Source: Sympetrum striolatum | Lineage: Eukaryota; Arthropoda; Insecta; Odonata; Libellulidae | DNA length: 64,000 nucleotides | NCBI GenBank assembly: GCA_947579665.1 | Contig: OX388350.1 | Coordinates: forward strand, 42,813,393 to 42,877,392 | Reading direction: 5' to 3' | In this document: positions 23,261 to 37,850 of the stretch, in pieces | Position numbering within the stretch: the stretch's first letter is position 1 | Layout of the letters: every line of letters starts with the position of its first letter | Program-made: the position numbers and the translations under genes | Notes under the pieces: generated by a model | Told to the model about the DNA's origin: nothing | Database searches by the model: none | Seen by the model: the letters and a program-made list of their open reading frames with translations, nothing else

Positions 23261-25255
23261 GCTTGCTGTGGAAATTGTCTTCACGTCTTTGCTGTGTATG
23301 TTATCTTGGAATGAAGAGAATGCATGCAGAAAATTGGGGGACATCGTTGAGTTTGTCCTATTTCATAGTAATTTAAAAATAATCAAGACCGTTATTTCAT
23401 ATTTACAGCCTAACATTTGATGACAAAGTTAAACTTGACATACTGCGGCGTTATATGGTGGAGCTTCTCCAATACATCAATACTAACTGAGCTCCATAAA
23501 ATATTTTATACTCCTAATAGTACCTGATGATATCGTTAAGTGACGAAAGCAATCGTAGAAGATAATAAAATATTTTCTCACTAAGCTCACAAAGGGTTTT
23601 TCCATAAGTTGCGTTCTCGCTAAGTTCGTTTTAAAAAAAGTTAATTTGTTCTGTATCTGTATCCGTTAACCCAAGTCTTCGTTAGATAGCACAGATTGTA
23701 AGATAAATGTAATAACTGCCTGGATATATTTCTTTAATGGTATTCGAGAATTGGCAGAAATAAATATTATTTTGACTAGGTTGCTAGTTAGTAGCCAAAT
23801 GTGCTAAACAACGAAATGCTGTGTTGCCATAACAAGATGATATCACTTGTTGACGAATAGAATTATGTAATTTTTTTCGGATGTTGTTAATGTAGGGATA
23901 ATCATAAAAACTTATACCTTTCAATATTTGTTTATATATTTATATTTCTTTTTGGGTGTTCTATATTCCTAACCTTTTTGGAAGTATTTTATATAAATCA
24001 GGAAGCCTATAAATTTATCATAAATCATATATATCTGCCATTCATTTTTGATATATAAGGTGTCATATAGCCGAGAAGTTTCTGCAATTGTTTTTGTTTT
24101 AGATCCATTCCCTCTCTTTAAGGTTTTCAAGCAAGTGATTGTAACTAATAAACATGTTTTCTTTCTCATGGCTAGCTGTGTAACTTAACTTTTTATGGCC
24201 ACTCTCATTGCTCATCTTCTCTGTCATTTCATCTTGTTCCTTTCGTCCTTTTCCCTTCTATGTTATCGACAGAATCCAGGCTTGTCCGTTCTTCTTTTCC
24301 TTTAAAGTCTACACCCCACAGCCTTGCGACTGCATATTGAACATGAAGGTCGGGGCCCGCATCCATTCGCCAAAAAAATCCTCGAGGAAGACTCAAAGAA
24401 GTTTCTTTCTACGATGTCAGAGCATCCATTTCATCGTAGTTTTTATTGGAATGGGGAGACCTTATTATATTCGTGAAGTTGAACGTAGAAAACTCTTAAC
24501 TTTGTTATAGAACAAAAATCCTTAATCCTTACTTTCACAAATACCGATTTTTCTTAATTTAGTAAATAAGGAAATGCTTTGTAGTTATCTTATATTGGTC
24601 TCTCTCAAATTTTTTATACGATTTTGTGGTAGCTTGGCGTCTCTATATGTGAAAAGGTTTATTTGTATTTGGTTGAAACGATATTTTGAAGTACATATCA
24701 TACTGTGATTGTCGAGATAAAATTTGTCATTATTTTCTGATTAACTTTTCTAAACGAGGATTTAAAATCAAACCCGATTTAATATGATATTGATCCTCTT
24801 AAATTGTAATTTCATCAAAATATATTTTTCTTCTGCATAGCTTGACGTATTATTCCTCTATTTTTGGATTTTAAGCCATAATATTTTTTTTCATTCACCC
24901 CTATTAATATTCTTGTAATACCTAAGCTTGCTAAAGAGTAAAGAGTAAATATTAAGTTTTATTTCATTTGATTTTCTGCCAGATAATTCATATTTTACCG
25001 TTTATAACAAACTGTAGTAATATTTTCCAATTAATGTAGATTTTAAATTTAATAGCTCGACTATAGAATATCTAAATTTAATTTAATTATGGGAAAACTG
25101 CAGATGTCTTGATGATCGGTTTTATCTTTCAGAGACAACGAAATACCATGCTATATTTTTATTAAATTAAGTTTCATAAATATTATATTTAAACGACGAT
25201 TAGTTACTTTGAAGGGACCAAATTTGATACGCCCCCAAATGTCTGCCCTTTAAAT
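23261..25255. other. non-coding DNA
   Basis: Mostly AT-rich. A pyrimidine-rich and GC-richer patch at 24200-24430 carries an unrecognisable 100-codon frame. Nothing else was seen. Confidence 0.5.
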
Positions 25256-26015
25256 TCGCGGAAATTGATTTTTCAACTTAAAATCTGGGAGATGAAGCGG
25301 GGGGAGAATTGGGCTATCCTCTCCCATTGGGAGAAAAACAGAAGGAGAAAAAAACGCAAAAGCGTTCGCAGACAAGCCCCGCCCTTCCTTACTTCTGGGG
25401 TGTTTATTGATTTTTTTCTCCGACACCCCAGATATACATGGAGAAGAGAGAGGGCCTATTTACCACGGGGCATTGACGAATAACTGCACTTAACACTTTT
25501 CCATTACAAAAGCACGGGTCGTAGCCATCGCTTAAAGATGATCATCCCATGCATCACGTGCCCTCTAAATCATCCACGTTAGATCCATTTTTCAGAATTT
25601 TATCTCTCGATACAATCACGTCTCCCACCGCACTGAGTGAGTCTAGAAAAATGGCTGCTCGGTCCTTATGAAGGGAAGTAAATCCCGATCGTTTCTTCGT
25701 TACCTCATAAGGGCCCCGCCCATGAGTTACTGCTGGTAAAGTGTTCATGGAGAACGGCCTATGTTGATACTTTTATAGTTGGGGTTCTTCCTTTATGATT
25801 TAGCGGATTATAGGAAATTTCCTTTGAAAGATTGGTGTTTCCGCTCCTGTTGATGTTGCCGAGAATCTAGATGTATTGCTCCTTTCTGTGAACTTTGGAT
25901 ATTTATCAAGTGGAGAGTTGTAATGTGGGAGGGCTTTTCCGTGATAATTTGTGGATGATAAGGCCGTATATCTTTCGTTCGAGAAATTATTTCGTAAATT
26001 ATTTATATTCAAGAT
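25256..26015. other. GC-richer island, no gene recognised
   Basis: Short frames on both strands (25265-25483 plus; 25554-25748 and 25800-26012 minus) have no recognisable domain. The two minus-strand frames are adjacent but not in a common frame, with stops between them. Confidence 0.45.
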
Positions 26016-28555
26016 TGCTTCTCTAACGAAATTTTCTGTAATTTTCTTTGAAGTTTTTTATAAAGCTTCGGTTAATTTTTCGAAATTGGTTTGAATAGGA
26101 TCGTATTGACATTAGCTCGCCTAATTTCTTGTGATTTATAAGTATAACTAACTATATATTTACAGCATAGCTAAAACCTGCTAACTTTTACTTTAAGCTA
26201 ACAGTATTCAACTCCAACCGTTTGATCACTTTTTTGTTCCTTAGTTATTGCTCACTTAAAACAATTGCTCGAATTCAAGCGTAGAAAATTATTTTTAATT
26301 GACTTCTATCGCTATTATTCATTTCATAGCTACCTGTTCCTGTTTCATCAACTTCGTCTCCTGATGGACGGATTGTTTTAACTCATAATTTAAATCAAAT
26401 CACAGGGAATGTTCATGTTCATGATTTCTTAACTATTATATTTTTATTCATCCATTCATTTTTTAATATTATTACATATTAAACGTTTTATAGTCCCCAA
26501 AACCAGTCATTCTAATTTGGTTTTTAATTTAAACGAAATTCGTAAATCAGCCAAAAGGCTACTTGGTTTGATTTATTGCATCATAAAAAATATTTCTCAC
26601 AGATTACTTAACATTTTATTTCCAACCCAAGATTTTCTTATGTGAAACAATTTTTAGAGCGTGAAAACTACATCTCAATGCTATTTTTGTGGAATCATCC
26701 CTAATGTAATGTTGCTAAATTCAAATTTTATCTTTTTTGTCTTTTATTCTTTATCGTGATAATTAAATAATAGATATCAAAACCATTATTGTAGTTCAAG
26801 ACGAAAATATTTTTCTTTTTACTATGTTGAACAATGCAGTGAATTATCTTTGAGTAAGCGATATTGGATGTATTTTTGATGTTCCCCATAATCGATAGCC
26901 ATGTTAATTACCACGTGACAGTATTATTAACAGATTGATTCAAATAATATTCAGTATAAAACTCAGGTATCGTGGAATTTCTCAAGAAATAGTGATTCAC
27001 AACTCAAGTATGGCAATGAACTAGAATAGCTTAAAATATAATGAAGATACTTCGGTTTTAAATATAGTTTACGAATTTTCTATAGTAATAGCTGAATTAT
27101 AAATTTTAATGAAAATTATTGATAGCTATGTGTTATGTATTATAAGGTATGATAAATAGTGTTATAATGATAGTATGGCGATTTTCCGTATTTGCAATTA
27201 TAAATCTAAAGATCCCGAGCTTTGCATTGATCCTTTTATAAATACAGTGGATCTCAAAGAAAGAGGAAACTAAAATGTTTCTTTCGCATTTACTTAACCC
27301 CTTTGCTGGAAATAAATTAGTAAAATTTCGAAATGGGTGTTTAAAATCTGGCTTTGCCAAGCAAAGAACCCGCGATGAACCCTTTGGAGGGCGAAGAACG
27401 TTCACAAAAATGTTAGATGCAATGTAATTTAATATTAATTTATATTCGTCATCTGCGATCAGAGATGCCAAATAATTACGAATAAAGTCAAATCTCGTGA
27501 TTATGATTTTTACGCGTCTTTGTCCTTATCTTCGTAAAGACGGATTCTCCTGGGCTAGTCGCATTATGGGAAGTTTGGATAACCCAACTCTGGAGTTTCA
27601 TAGGGCTAAGAATTTCGAGCTGCGCTGTTCCGAAAATACGAATATATTCAGGAAATAGGTCTCGAAAATTCAAAAAATAGGAATTCGGGTATACGCACTC
27701 TACATAAATACTTACGACTACATTTAACTTCCTCATTGAGGAATATATACTCTCATGTGCGCATTAGGGAGCAGCCCCTCAGGAATCTTTACGTATAGGT
27801 GATGTATTTGCCCTGGTGTTCGTTAAAGTCTTTAAACCGGCATTAACCTTAAACCCTCCACTGTTATCAACCAATCGTGTTGTAGAGGATTGTGGCAAAA
27901 GAACTTGACAAGGTGAGCACTTAGGTAGTTAGTCCTTGCTTTTCTCTCCGAGCCCATGATTTAAGTGGAAAAATTATTCGTAAGTGCAGAAGAAGTCCGC
28001 ATGAATACTTTTATAACATTCCAAAAAGAGTTGATGAATGACAAATTGGAATTCCCTACCGGAAAAATCAAAAATCATTAATAATATATAATTGTGTATA
28101 ATAAAAATTTTTAAGTGTAGCTTTACCTTTCTATTTTTCAAAAATTATAACCCACCTACACTTAAATTAGTTTTTATATGTCTTTGTACGTATATATATT
28201 TACAATCTATTTTATTACTTTTACTTCTACCCATTTTAATTGTTTCTTGTCAACTTTCTAATCTATGTCTATGTTTCTTTTTCTTATGAGAGCACACTAT
28301 TATAGTAATTATTATTATTATTAGAGAGAGAATTGGAAAGATGCCTTAATTCATTATCACCCATGCCTTAATAGCTTTCACATTATAATAGTCATGGGAT
28401 GAAAAGGGTCGAAAGTAAATTGAAGATGCACCTTTCTCCATCCAGTAGCAAATGTTAATTGAAAAATATTCCATTCTTCAGTGTTTGGCAGCAGGTTGGT
28501 AGTGGTAGTGGGAAAACGCAAACATTGTCTTTGAGAGGAAATAACGATATCCAGC
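26016..28555. other. AT-rich non-coding DNA
   Basis: Unrecognised frames of 65-112 codons (for example 27133-27471 and 27488-27736, minus strand) show no motifs. No repeat was matched. Confidence 0.5.
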
Positions 28556-28800
28556 AATCCTCATGCAAATCCCCCCCTCCTCTGCCCTCCCTCTCCAATG
28601 CGCTTCGTATTGATTGGGAGTACCTAAAATCTCGCTACCACCCTCTCGCCGCCACCCCCTCGTCACCACCCCCTTGCCGCCACACCCGCCGTGCACCACG
28701 CCCCTCGTGAAGGCCGCCGACGCACGGAAAACGAAAGTGAACTCGCCCTCCCCATTGTCAGCCATCACGTATCGCTCTTACCACATTGGCTACAGACGTG
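28556..28800. other. C-rich, CpG-rich island
   Basis: A short plus-strand C-rich stretch (CCCCCCTCCTCTGCCCTCCC and onward) with many CpGs. It produces overlapping proline/arginine-rich open frames on both strands that I attribute to composition. Confidence 0.5.
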
Positions 28801-31800
28801 ACTAACATATGATACTTTGTGTGCAAGGCTAGGGTGAATTGAAACATTATTTTAAATCGTGCAATAATCCTCCACTTATAAGATTACCTGCTCTCATTTT
28901 TCTTTAAATTAAATCATAAATTATATATTGACGAAAAAGAGACTCACTTAGCTATTGACTGTTTGCCTTCTCGGATCTAAGCATATAAAATAATCCAAAA
29001 CTTTATAAAATTTGGTACATATTTAGAATTTTTAGCAATGCAGGTGTCATGGCGAGTGTCTTCCACTTTTAATGTTTTTTATTTTGTCTTTTTTCTCCTG
29101 ATTTCACTCGTTTTTACTTTCAGAAACTCATTTAAATACTTTAAAATATTCATCGATATAAGTCTAATTTGGTGGAAAGTATTAACAGCAAACTAACATA
29201 ACTTAATAATAGTATTAGTAGAAGGATGGATACAAAAATTTGAACATTTCTACTGGGTTATTTAAAATTTTGGAGAAAGCCAGCTTCATTCTATGAACGA
29301 AATATGATCACAGTGTAGTAAAATAATAGATACTACGATTATCTAGTAAATGTCTAAAGTTGTGCTTTTCGTTGTGTTGTCAACATTTTAATTTTAGAGT
29401 TTATCTCGATTGATGAAGGTGTATAGTAGTTACTAACCTCCTGTTATATAATTTTGTTTTAATGATTATTTTTGTTGAAGAGTCTCTTGTTGCATTACTG
29501 TTCTGAGTGGTGTTATTTTAGTTACTAAAGTCACTACTTCCGTTATTTTGTAGAAGTTTTTACGATGAAAGTTCGTTTCTCAAAATTTTCTCTGTTTATT
29601 GGATTAAATATTAATGTAGTAATTGCTAATTTTATAATCTAGTCGGAAAGAAATCATAAACTTTATGATTTCTTCTTTATTTTATGACTTCTGGATCTGA
29701 CTAATGAGAAATAATGGAATTAAATTAATTACATATATATGTATGATTAAATGTTATAATTATAATGTATGATAAAATGTATTAATAATGAAATTTCTCT
29801 TGAAGTTTTTTATCATCAATATTTTCGTTGTACTTCGGCTTTATCATAAGTATATTCTGCTTATATTTTCATTGCATCTCGTTAAAGGGTAGTTTCCTCT
29901 GTTGAAGCTCTGTTTTCGAAATGGCTCTCATATACCTATTATGGTCTATTCCAGATTTAAATGTTTTAAAAATCCTTTCCGAATGTTTCATGAGAAAGTG
30001 AAAAAAACTGTTGAGCAGCTCCGTACCTACAACTGATACGTCGAACCCAAGTACTATAAGTTTATAGTAAATGATTTGTGGCCTTACTAACCCGCAGTTT
30101 GTTGACACTAGTTATCAGGCGTGTCTTAGGAAGCTCGTTTTCTATTTACTAGGATTTAGGTGTGAATTCTGTTTTTCCAAGAATGCATCTTAGACTCTCC
30201 AAGGATCCGTTTTTCTCAGCTTCTCCTTTCACCTTTGCTTCGGAGATGCGCTCCCAATCTGGCATTCATTTAATTTAGCGTCTCTCCCCTCCATTCTCAT
30301 TTCCTTGGGAAAGTGAAAGGAGCCGCTTTGCCTTTTGTACACAGACGCGACCTCCCCCAAGGAATGCGGCTTTGAGATGCGTTTCAAACTGTCATTTTTT
30401 CCCTTTCGATGGCGCGCCTCTCCTCCTAACTCCACTGGTTACGTTTTTTGGAAAGTTTTCTTATTGATTAGGATCTTCATTGGAAAAATGCTGATGGCTC
30501 CTTTGTTGGTTATCTTCTGGTTGTTACAAGATTTATCGACGTAAGCTAACTGAATTCAACATGAATGTATACTAAATAGAACGTACATAATGCAATTGAC
30601 AGGTTCTGCGCTAGGACTGTTATAGGGGTCATAATGGGTCCCATCTGGTGGTGCAAGGCCTCTCGAGTGGTTCCTTTTTTCCCATCGGTTCTACTAAAAG
30701 GGGAGGGGCATACGCTTGGATATTCAAATTAATTTCTATTCATCTTTTTAACTTCAGCCTTGCTCTGTGTTATTTCGAATCCGTTCACGGATCCATAAGA
30801 TTTTTATGTCTTAAATATATTTTAAAAATTCGCTCTCTGAATAAGAATATCATCAATTACATCCTCTTTCATTGAAGAACTCAACTCTGTCAAACGAAGG
30901 ACTTATTTGCGCATTAAACTTAACTGAATATTGGTTGTAATAAGAGTTGTAACTGTCCTTGGCTACAGATTTCGTTTTTAGGGGAAGATAGAGACTAAAA
31001 TAGATTATTTATCAATGCGGCAAATCTTCATTTCATTCTTAGAATATAGAAATAGTAAAAATGAAACAATTTATTAGGATTACTGACGCATGGGGAATTT
31101 TCTCTCAACCCGTCTAATATATAGTTCATATTAGTGCAGACAATTTGATAATTCTGTAAACCATCAATTAATCAACTAAGGTTAATTGACATGCACAGAC
31201 GTTTTACTGTCCGTATTTTACATAATCTTTAGATCACAGGGAATTCATAGGCCACAAGCATTTTATCGAAGCCTTTAAATATTGTCAGCAGAATAACACC
31301 GTTACTCTTCTTGGCTCCATCATTTTGGTATAGTTTCCAGAATCGTTCTAAATTTAGAGAAAAAAGAATTAAGACTTAAATCAATGTGGATTCTTAAATT
31401 TTCTGGCATTATTTAATGCTGCTGCCTCTTCATTCCATTAATCAGTGGACACACCCGCATTAAGTGAGGATTTTGGTTATTTCTGCAGGACTGCAGCTGC
31501 ATCGCTCTCAAATGCATATGGTCTCATTTCATCGGACATTGATCGAAAGCTTGGATTTATAGCTGTAATCTGATTTATGGGTATCATTCTCAAAGGTACA
31601 TTGGGATTTGAAGTGTATGAACAGCTTAACCTAGGCCTAGTATTTGGATTGGTTTCGGATTGCAACAATATTTTTACTGAAGGCTTCGTAGCATTCCCGA
31701 CATTAATCATCCCGGATAATGCAGGAGGTTTTTCGTCCTCGATCCTAATTTATAGAAGCAGACTAATGAGGCTATCGGTCATTGAAGCTAGTTTTACAGG

Positions 31801-32555
31801 AAGAGTGAAGTATCTATCTAGTATTTTGCACTATAAAAATGTAAAATTAAATATTAATTTCGTGATCATTGAAAGTCAAAATATTGTGAATATCGGTAAT
31901 TGATAAAGTAGGAACCTCCGTAGTTATTTCTGTCTTACCGATAACCATCATGAGACTTCGGAAACAAATATAATTCATCTCTATTAAATATCTAGTATAT
32001 TTAGGTTTTGCATCTGCTGTTTTTTCGCTTTGTTAGAATACGACGTTCATTTTCGTCTCATTGTATGTCTTCATTTATTTTATACTTAGCAATAAAATGA
32101 TTAATCCCTCAGAAGAGTAAATAAGAATCTTTTCTATGGACGTAGCCAACTTGTATTTATTTTATAGAGGAAAATGTGGAAGAGTTCCACTAATATCTTT
32201 GAATTTTGTGACTTTATTCGCTAAAAATAGCTATAATTAAGGAAACATTTTTATTAGCTAGAGGTAGTAAATTTGGTTGTTTTCTCTTCTTCTTGCAAAA
32301 CTTAAAATTATTCCCATGTAGCGTGGGTTTTCGTAAAATAACCTATTTGTGCTCACGTTTTACATTAAATAAATTTGTAACATATATGCCCATCTCTTGG
32401 AAAACGATAGTAAAGTATCGCGGGAAATTTTGCTTTGTTTGAATTTCTAGCGGAACAAAGCGCAGCTACTCCAAAATATCCCGTAAATCAAGCTGCATCC
32501 TTGAAAAAAATAATTTTCATTCATTCCACGAGTATTTTGAATCGGCATTTCCATT
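28801..32555. other. non-coding DNA with minor GC-richer patches
   Basis: GC-richer patches at about 30180-30460 and 30640-30710. Open frames such as 29869-30108, 31477-31710 (minus) and 31577-31903 (plus) are unrecognisable and overlap each other. No repeats were matched. Confidence 0.5.
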
Positions 32556-33000
32556 ATTGCGGGACATTAAACACAATTCGAGCGATTACTCCACTGTCGC
32601 AGCGCCACCCAAAGCGCGCGATCATTCAATAGTGTCATTCGCCATTATTTCCCCGTCAGAGGACATCCGAGACCGACTTTCTTAATAGTTTCTTTTTCTG
32701 CCCGCTTATGGAAACCTTCTTTCAAAGCGCGATAAATCTCTCGCCTCCACCTCGCATATAAATCACCTTCGATCGGATAAGCTTTCGGGTTCATTTTGCC
32801 TTCGTAACCAGTGTATATCTCTGTCGATGCTATTAAACCTTCATCAAACCTTTATTCTCGCTTAATGTCCCCCGCAGTCGCTTATTTTTCTTGTCATTTC
32901 CCTGTCCTAACAGTGTTCTCCCTCCCAATTTGTGTTTACGTCATTCCTGATTCCCTTCGCCCTTTAATTAAGTTTCGCCGACCCAGTTTTTGACGTCATT
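32556..33000. other. GC-richer, pyrimidine-rich island
   Basis: Denser in CpG and C/T than its flanks. It ends in TGACGTCATTGATGATGACA, which includes a palindromic TGACGTCA cAMP-response-element-type motif at 32991-32998. No gene recognised. Confidence 0.4.
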
Positions 33001-36000
33001 GATGATGACAAAGGTTTGGGATCATCTGGAAATTTGGCGCTTTATGAGTCTTGTAAAATATGGTCGTTTTATATGCTTGAACATGTAGATAGATAGAGCG
33101 ATGGGCTCTTTTATTGGTGGAATTCGGACCTTGGAACAGAAATAATCAAGTGCAGATCTATTAATGACCGATCTGTACAGAAAGCGGTCGTTTAAATATA
33201 TTTTGTGGAAGTACGTAAAGTTTAGGCTGCATTCCTTAATTTTCCTATCTATATCAGAATAGAAGAAATGGTAGTTTGTAGATTTCTAGAAAAGAGATTC
33301 CTTCTCATTTTTCCATTGAATTTTCAATTCGATGCCAGAGATGATTAATCTAATAATTGCTAAGAGGTCTGAAGTTATATATCTTTTGAGTTAATTGAAA
33401 TAAAATGTTAGCGCTTGAGATTCTAAATATGAATTTTATAGATCTTTGTGAAAAAAGCTTTAAAATAACAGATGATGGTTAACTCTAACATTGATAAATA
33501 CAATCGATGGAACATGGATAATGTGGGTAACTTTCGACATATGTATTGCAACGATCGCAAAACGCAAAAATAAAAGAGAGATGGTCTTTGATATGTTTGC
33601 ACGTCAAATGTTTAAGAAAAAAATGTTTTTAGTTAGTCACAACATTTCCTTAAAATGGCACTATATTGTTTGTTTCTTATTCCAGTAGAATTAATTTATA
33701 CTCAGCTCTCTAGAGTATTTTTGTCTTGGTATGTTGTTTGTTTTAATTGTTCGTGGTATACCTAAATAGAACTAGCATTCTTTGCATGTATTCACAAGTC
33801 TGTCATGAAATCAATACTTTATAGAAATTGGAGAGAAACCGCTCTTTGGGATTGATATCTCAAGAGAAGTCCAATTTTGTCTGCTTTCCATCTTCCTTTG
33901 CAACTCCCGTTTCATACTTAACCATTCATTTGTATTCCAAGCGGGACTTGCGTCGGAATCATCGGCTTCCATTTTATCATACCCCGAATTCGGGGGTTCT
34001 CGATCCCACGCACTCTCTCTATGTGCCAAGCTGAATAGGAATTATGAAATTATCGAACAATATCGCGGAAGAGCAGGTTACCCTCTGTTTCTTTTCTATA
34101 TGGGAAGCATAATAGAATGGTTCACCTGTTCGGAGCGTGAATTACTACGGCATTCGAAGGTTTTTGTTTGATTTGTTAAACCGAAAAATTACTGCATAGG
34201 GATACTAGTAAATTTACAAACTAATACTCTGTAGTAATATTATTTTGGCCAAAGAAACTGTTATTCCTTGACTTCGTGATCTAAGGCCACTGGGGAAATA
34301 ATGAAGAGCCAATCCTTTATATTATCACGCAATATTTGTTATAAATGCAACAATTTTATGTAAGATAATGTTGAAATTGTCGAAACTGGTCACATAAGAA
34401 AAATGCTGTAGCAATAAGCCAGAGTCGCAGCTTATTTTATCTCTGGCTACCTTATGCTTAGTTGCTGTGAATAATAGATGTATTTAGAGAGCCGCGAACT
34501 TTCCATGCCATGTTTTATTTTTGCTGCCTAACGTTCTGCATGTGCTAGGATTTCATAAATAGTCTATTATCATTAACATAGAAATAAGTTAAAATCTACA
34601 TTTCCTGGGTTCTGCTGACTGTATTGTTTACATATTTAATGACATAAATCGTATTTTCTGGATTTTGATAGTTATAATTATAAATTAACTATTTCGTTGA
34701 TGTTAGCCTTGTAGGTCTCTCTTGATCATAACTTCTGAACTCCTTACATAAGAGTGTATAATTCAGATTAATAGCTGCTAAATATAATATATATCAGCAA
34801 AATTATATAAAAGCAAAGGATAAACGCTGGTTGTTTAGGATTGTTGGGAAAATTGCTCATTTGATTCTTATGGAGAAACACTCTCGATACAGGAAAAACT
34901 CGATATAAAACAGAAGGCGAAGGAATCCATAAAATAAAAGAGATGAAGAATCTAGTACTTTTTATAACGAGTAAAGCTAATATTATACTATTTCGTTATT
35001 TGCTACAATTTGTTATTATACTATTTCGTAGTAAATTACATTATAGACACTCCTGCTAGGAAATTCGATATCTATGGCTAATTGCTTGTGCCTCTGCCTT
35101 CAAGTCCTCTGTGCGCATATCAAAATTAGATCAAAATGAATTTTTGAGTGGGTGGAAAAAGGAAAAATTCCTCCATCTTCTTCTTCGAAGGGAGCTGGTA
35201 AAATTCATTTCTTCAAAGTTTTGCTAATGTGACACCACTCCGGGAGATTTCATTTCCGAAAAATACGCTGCAAAGCTTCTCGTTCGTGAAGTAAAAGGGC
35301 TTCGTTAGGCGCCGAAAAAACTCGTATCGAAACGAGACTTAATTTTAAGTCGGAGGAAATTATGAGAAACTGGCTGGAACGTTTTTCCTCGTTCTTTTTT
35401 AGCCGAGGAATAGACGGGGAAAGTGTTATTCGTTGGCGACTGTTGGTTTTCATCGCTGGACAGGGAAGCGAAATTGGGTTTTTCTTGGGAGACGTCGGCT
35501 GTCGCGAAATAAATTCTCCAAATTAGATTAAGGTCAAAGGGCTGAATTCTTTCGGCGAATATTTTATCGCCGTTTATTTTTATAAAGTTTACTTTGAAGG
35601 TCAAAGAGCGAAATTCTCGTGGAAATTTTTCCACCTCCTAATTTTATATTTCTCGAGTTTATACGTAGGCGGCATTTTTTCGTTTTTTGGCTTGATATAA
35701 CCTCAGTAGATACGGCTAACATTTGTTCTTATTTTTTGCCTTGTTTTTTTTTAAACTTTAACATGGTGTTGCCTTAGCTTTTGTTTCTATTACTTTTTAG
35801 TAGCTACGTATGAAATTCAGGGTATCTTTTTTTATTGGTTGCCGTAAGTTTCAGCCTCGAGTGTTGTTAGCGAAGAATTTAGTCGAAGTTTTCGTCCTCG
35901 ATGAAATCAATGCTCGCCGTGTAATTTTCTTTCTAAGTAAACTTTTTTACATTTTGTATTATTAAAAAAAACCCTAAGTGCTAAAATTATCTGCGGAAAA

Positions 36001-36790
36001 TAAGTGTAAAGCTATCACGATTTGGATATTGACCATTCATGGTGAGGAATATGCATGTGAAATTTAAAATAACGAATTTTCCAGAAATAGGGGACATTTA
36101 ATGCTTAAATTTTAAAAAGTTTACAAAATATATCATGATATTATATATACTATAGTTGGGCCATTTATTATATTAATAATTGAATAAAGCTGGGTGTCTG
36201 CTGATGTTTCTATATTATATATTAATAATTATTAATATGAAAATAATCTCAAAGAGCATGAACTTATTCGGGAGTTCATCAAACACCCTAATAAGGTACT
36301 GCATTAGATGTTATATTGTGTAGGGTCTCGGCCAATGCAAGCCATAAAAAGTTAATCTTATTGTAATATTTTATTATGATACTTAATTATTATTTTTATG
36401 ACAATATTCCATTATGATATAATAATTCGTTGTGTGTCAGGCTTAGAACTGCTACCACGTAACGAAATCCGGGTCTTAGTAATATGTAGCTTTTATCGGA
36501 TGTTATCAAAGTATTTTTTATCTATAAGGGAATATTTTCCCAAAAACAAGGCATCTCCTTCATTTTCTGAGAGTTGAAATGAAGAATTTTTCTGTTTCCA
36601 TCGAGGTTGGAACTCATGTTACGGTTACAATACTCACTGAAGTTTTATGAATTCCTTCTTATTTTCGTTCTTGTTAAAATTTTCATTTTTAAATTCGAAA
36701 GCTCTAGGAACGCGTCTTCGAAATACCAGAGTGAAGCAGCAAAAAGTTTTTCGCCGAAAAAATTTTTCATATAGGTAAACTTTCGCGGTT
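33001..36790. other. non-coding DNA
   Basis: A direct repeat of ATTATACTATTTCGT occurs at about 34982 and 35014 (period about 33). GC-richer patches at 33830-34040 and 35220-35640 carry unrecognisable overlapping frames. AT-rich simple sequence lies at 36120-36240. Confidence 0.5.
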
Positions 36791-37065
36791 CCTTTATTTC
36801 AAGAAAAATTTGGAAAGTTGCACATGTCCGTCGGTGGGATCACCTCAAGAAAGGAAGCAGAACTTTCGGGGAAGCTGCTGCGGGGAATAAGACCGCAAAG
36901 TATGGGCTCCACCACCTGGTTCCAGAAACTGGTAGAAAAAGCGCCCCGTACGATTTGCTGCGCGCAGCTTCTCGCCAACTTATTCAATTTGTACACCAAG
37001 TCAGAGCCTCGGGGTATAACTCTTTTGGAGCACGTAGCTCTCTTTGAAGAAGTTGTTAAGTAAAA
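36791..37065. other. GC-richer patch, no gene recognised
   Basis: Opposed open frames (36818-37063 plus, 81 codons; 36799-36999 minus, 66 codons) share a patch that is open on both strands. Neither resembles a known protein. Confidence 0.4.
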
Positions 37066-37627
37066 TCAATTTTTAGGCTCCATTACTATGGAGAAAGCTG
37101 ATACGAGTTTTACGTTGTCTGCAGTATAAATAGATCTGCAAATAAAGAAGCCCGTTCTTTTATAAACCTGTTCTTTTAAAGGTATTGTTTCATAGTTTTT
37201 CAGGATTTCGTTAAGGATGCATCATGTGAGAAAGTTAGGGATTTTTTTGTATCCCTTCAACGATTGATAAATAAAGATTATGTTTCTGTATGATGTATTA
37301 CTATTTTTAGAAATTGACAATTTATACTTAAAATGGTCAAACACGATTTGAGTAATTGACTTATACTCTGTAGGGTTCGGTCTGTCTCGTTTTTCATTTG
37401 GTTTGCATATAGTCTAGCGGAATTTTCATGCATGTTGTAAATTATAACTGAATTACTACTTATTGATTTCATCAGTTGGCGTTTTTGGTTTTTTTTTGAA
37501 GGAAAAATCTATTTGATACAAAATAATTATAGATAAAAAAGCTCTAAATAGCCGTTGTTTGCGAACAACTAGTCGTGCGGAAGTACTCAACTTTAGTGGT
37601 TTTAAGGGTATTAGTGACTGAGATACT

Positions 37628-37850
37628 GTAAGTATATTATTCTCGATAAGTATTTAGGCAACTATGCTGCCATCTTCGGGAGAAGAAGAGAACTAAGTGC
37701 GGTAGTGGAGGAGTAGGGGTATTTATGCATTTTGCTGCGTGACGTCAGTGAGAGAATAAAACACCGAAGAAGGGATGGGAAGTCCTAACTCGTTATTATT
37801 ATTATTATTACATTAACACTACAAGTAGATTATAGATCTGGTGGCAGTGG
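37628..37850 (+). mobile_element. Gypsy-like LTR remnant with tRNA-Leu primer site
   Basis: Contains, in order, a possible LTR start TGTAAGTATA (37628), GCTGCCATCTTCGGG, GAGAATAAAACACC with an AATAAA signal (about 37752-37760), an (ATT)n run at 37793-37810, ACAAGTAGATTATAGATC and then TGGTGGCAGTGG (37839-37850), the primer-binding-like site. The order fits a 5' LTR followed by a PBS. No gag-pol frame follows, so the internal region is deleted or not present. The left boundary is an estimate. Confidence 0.55.
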
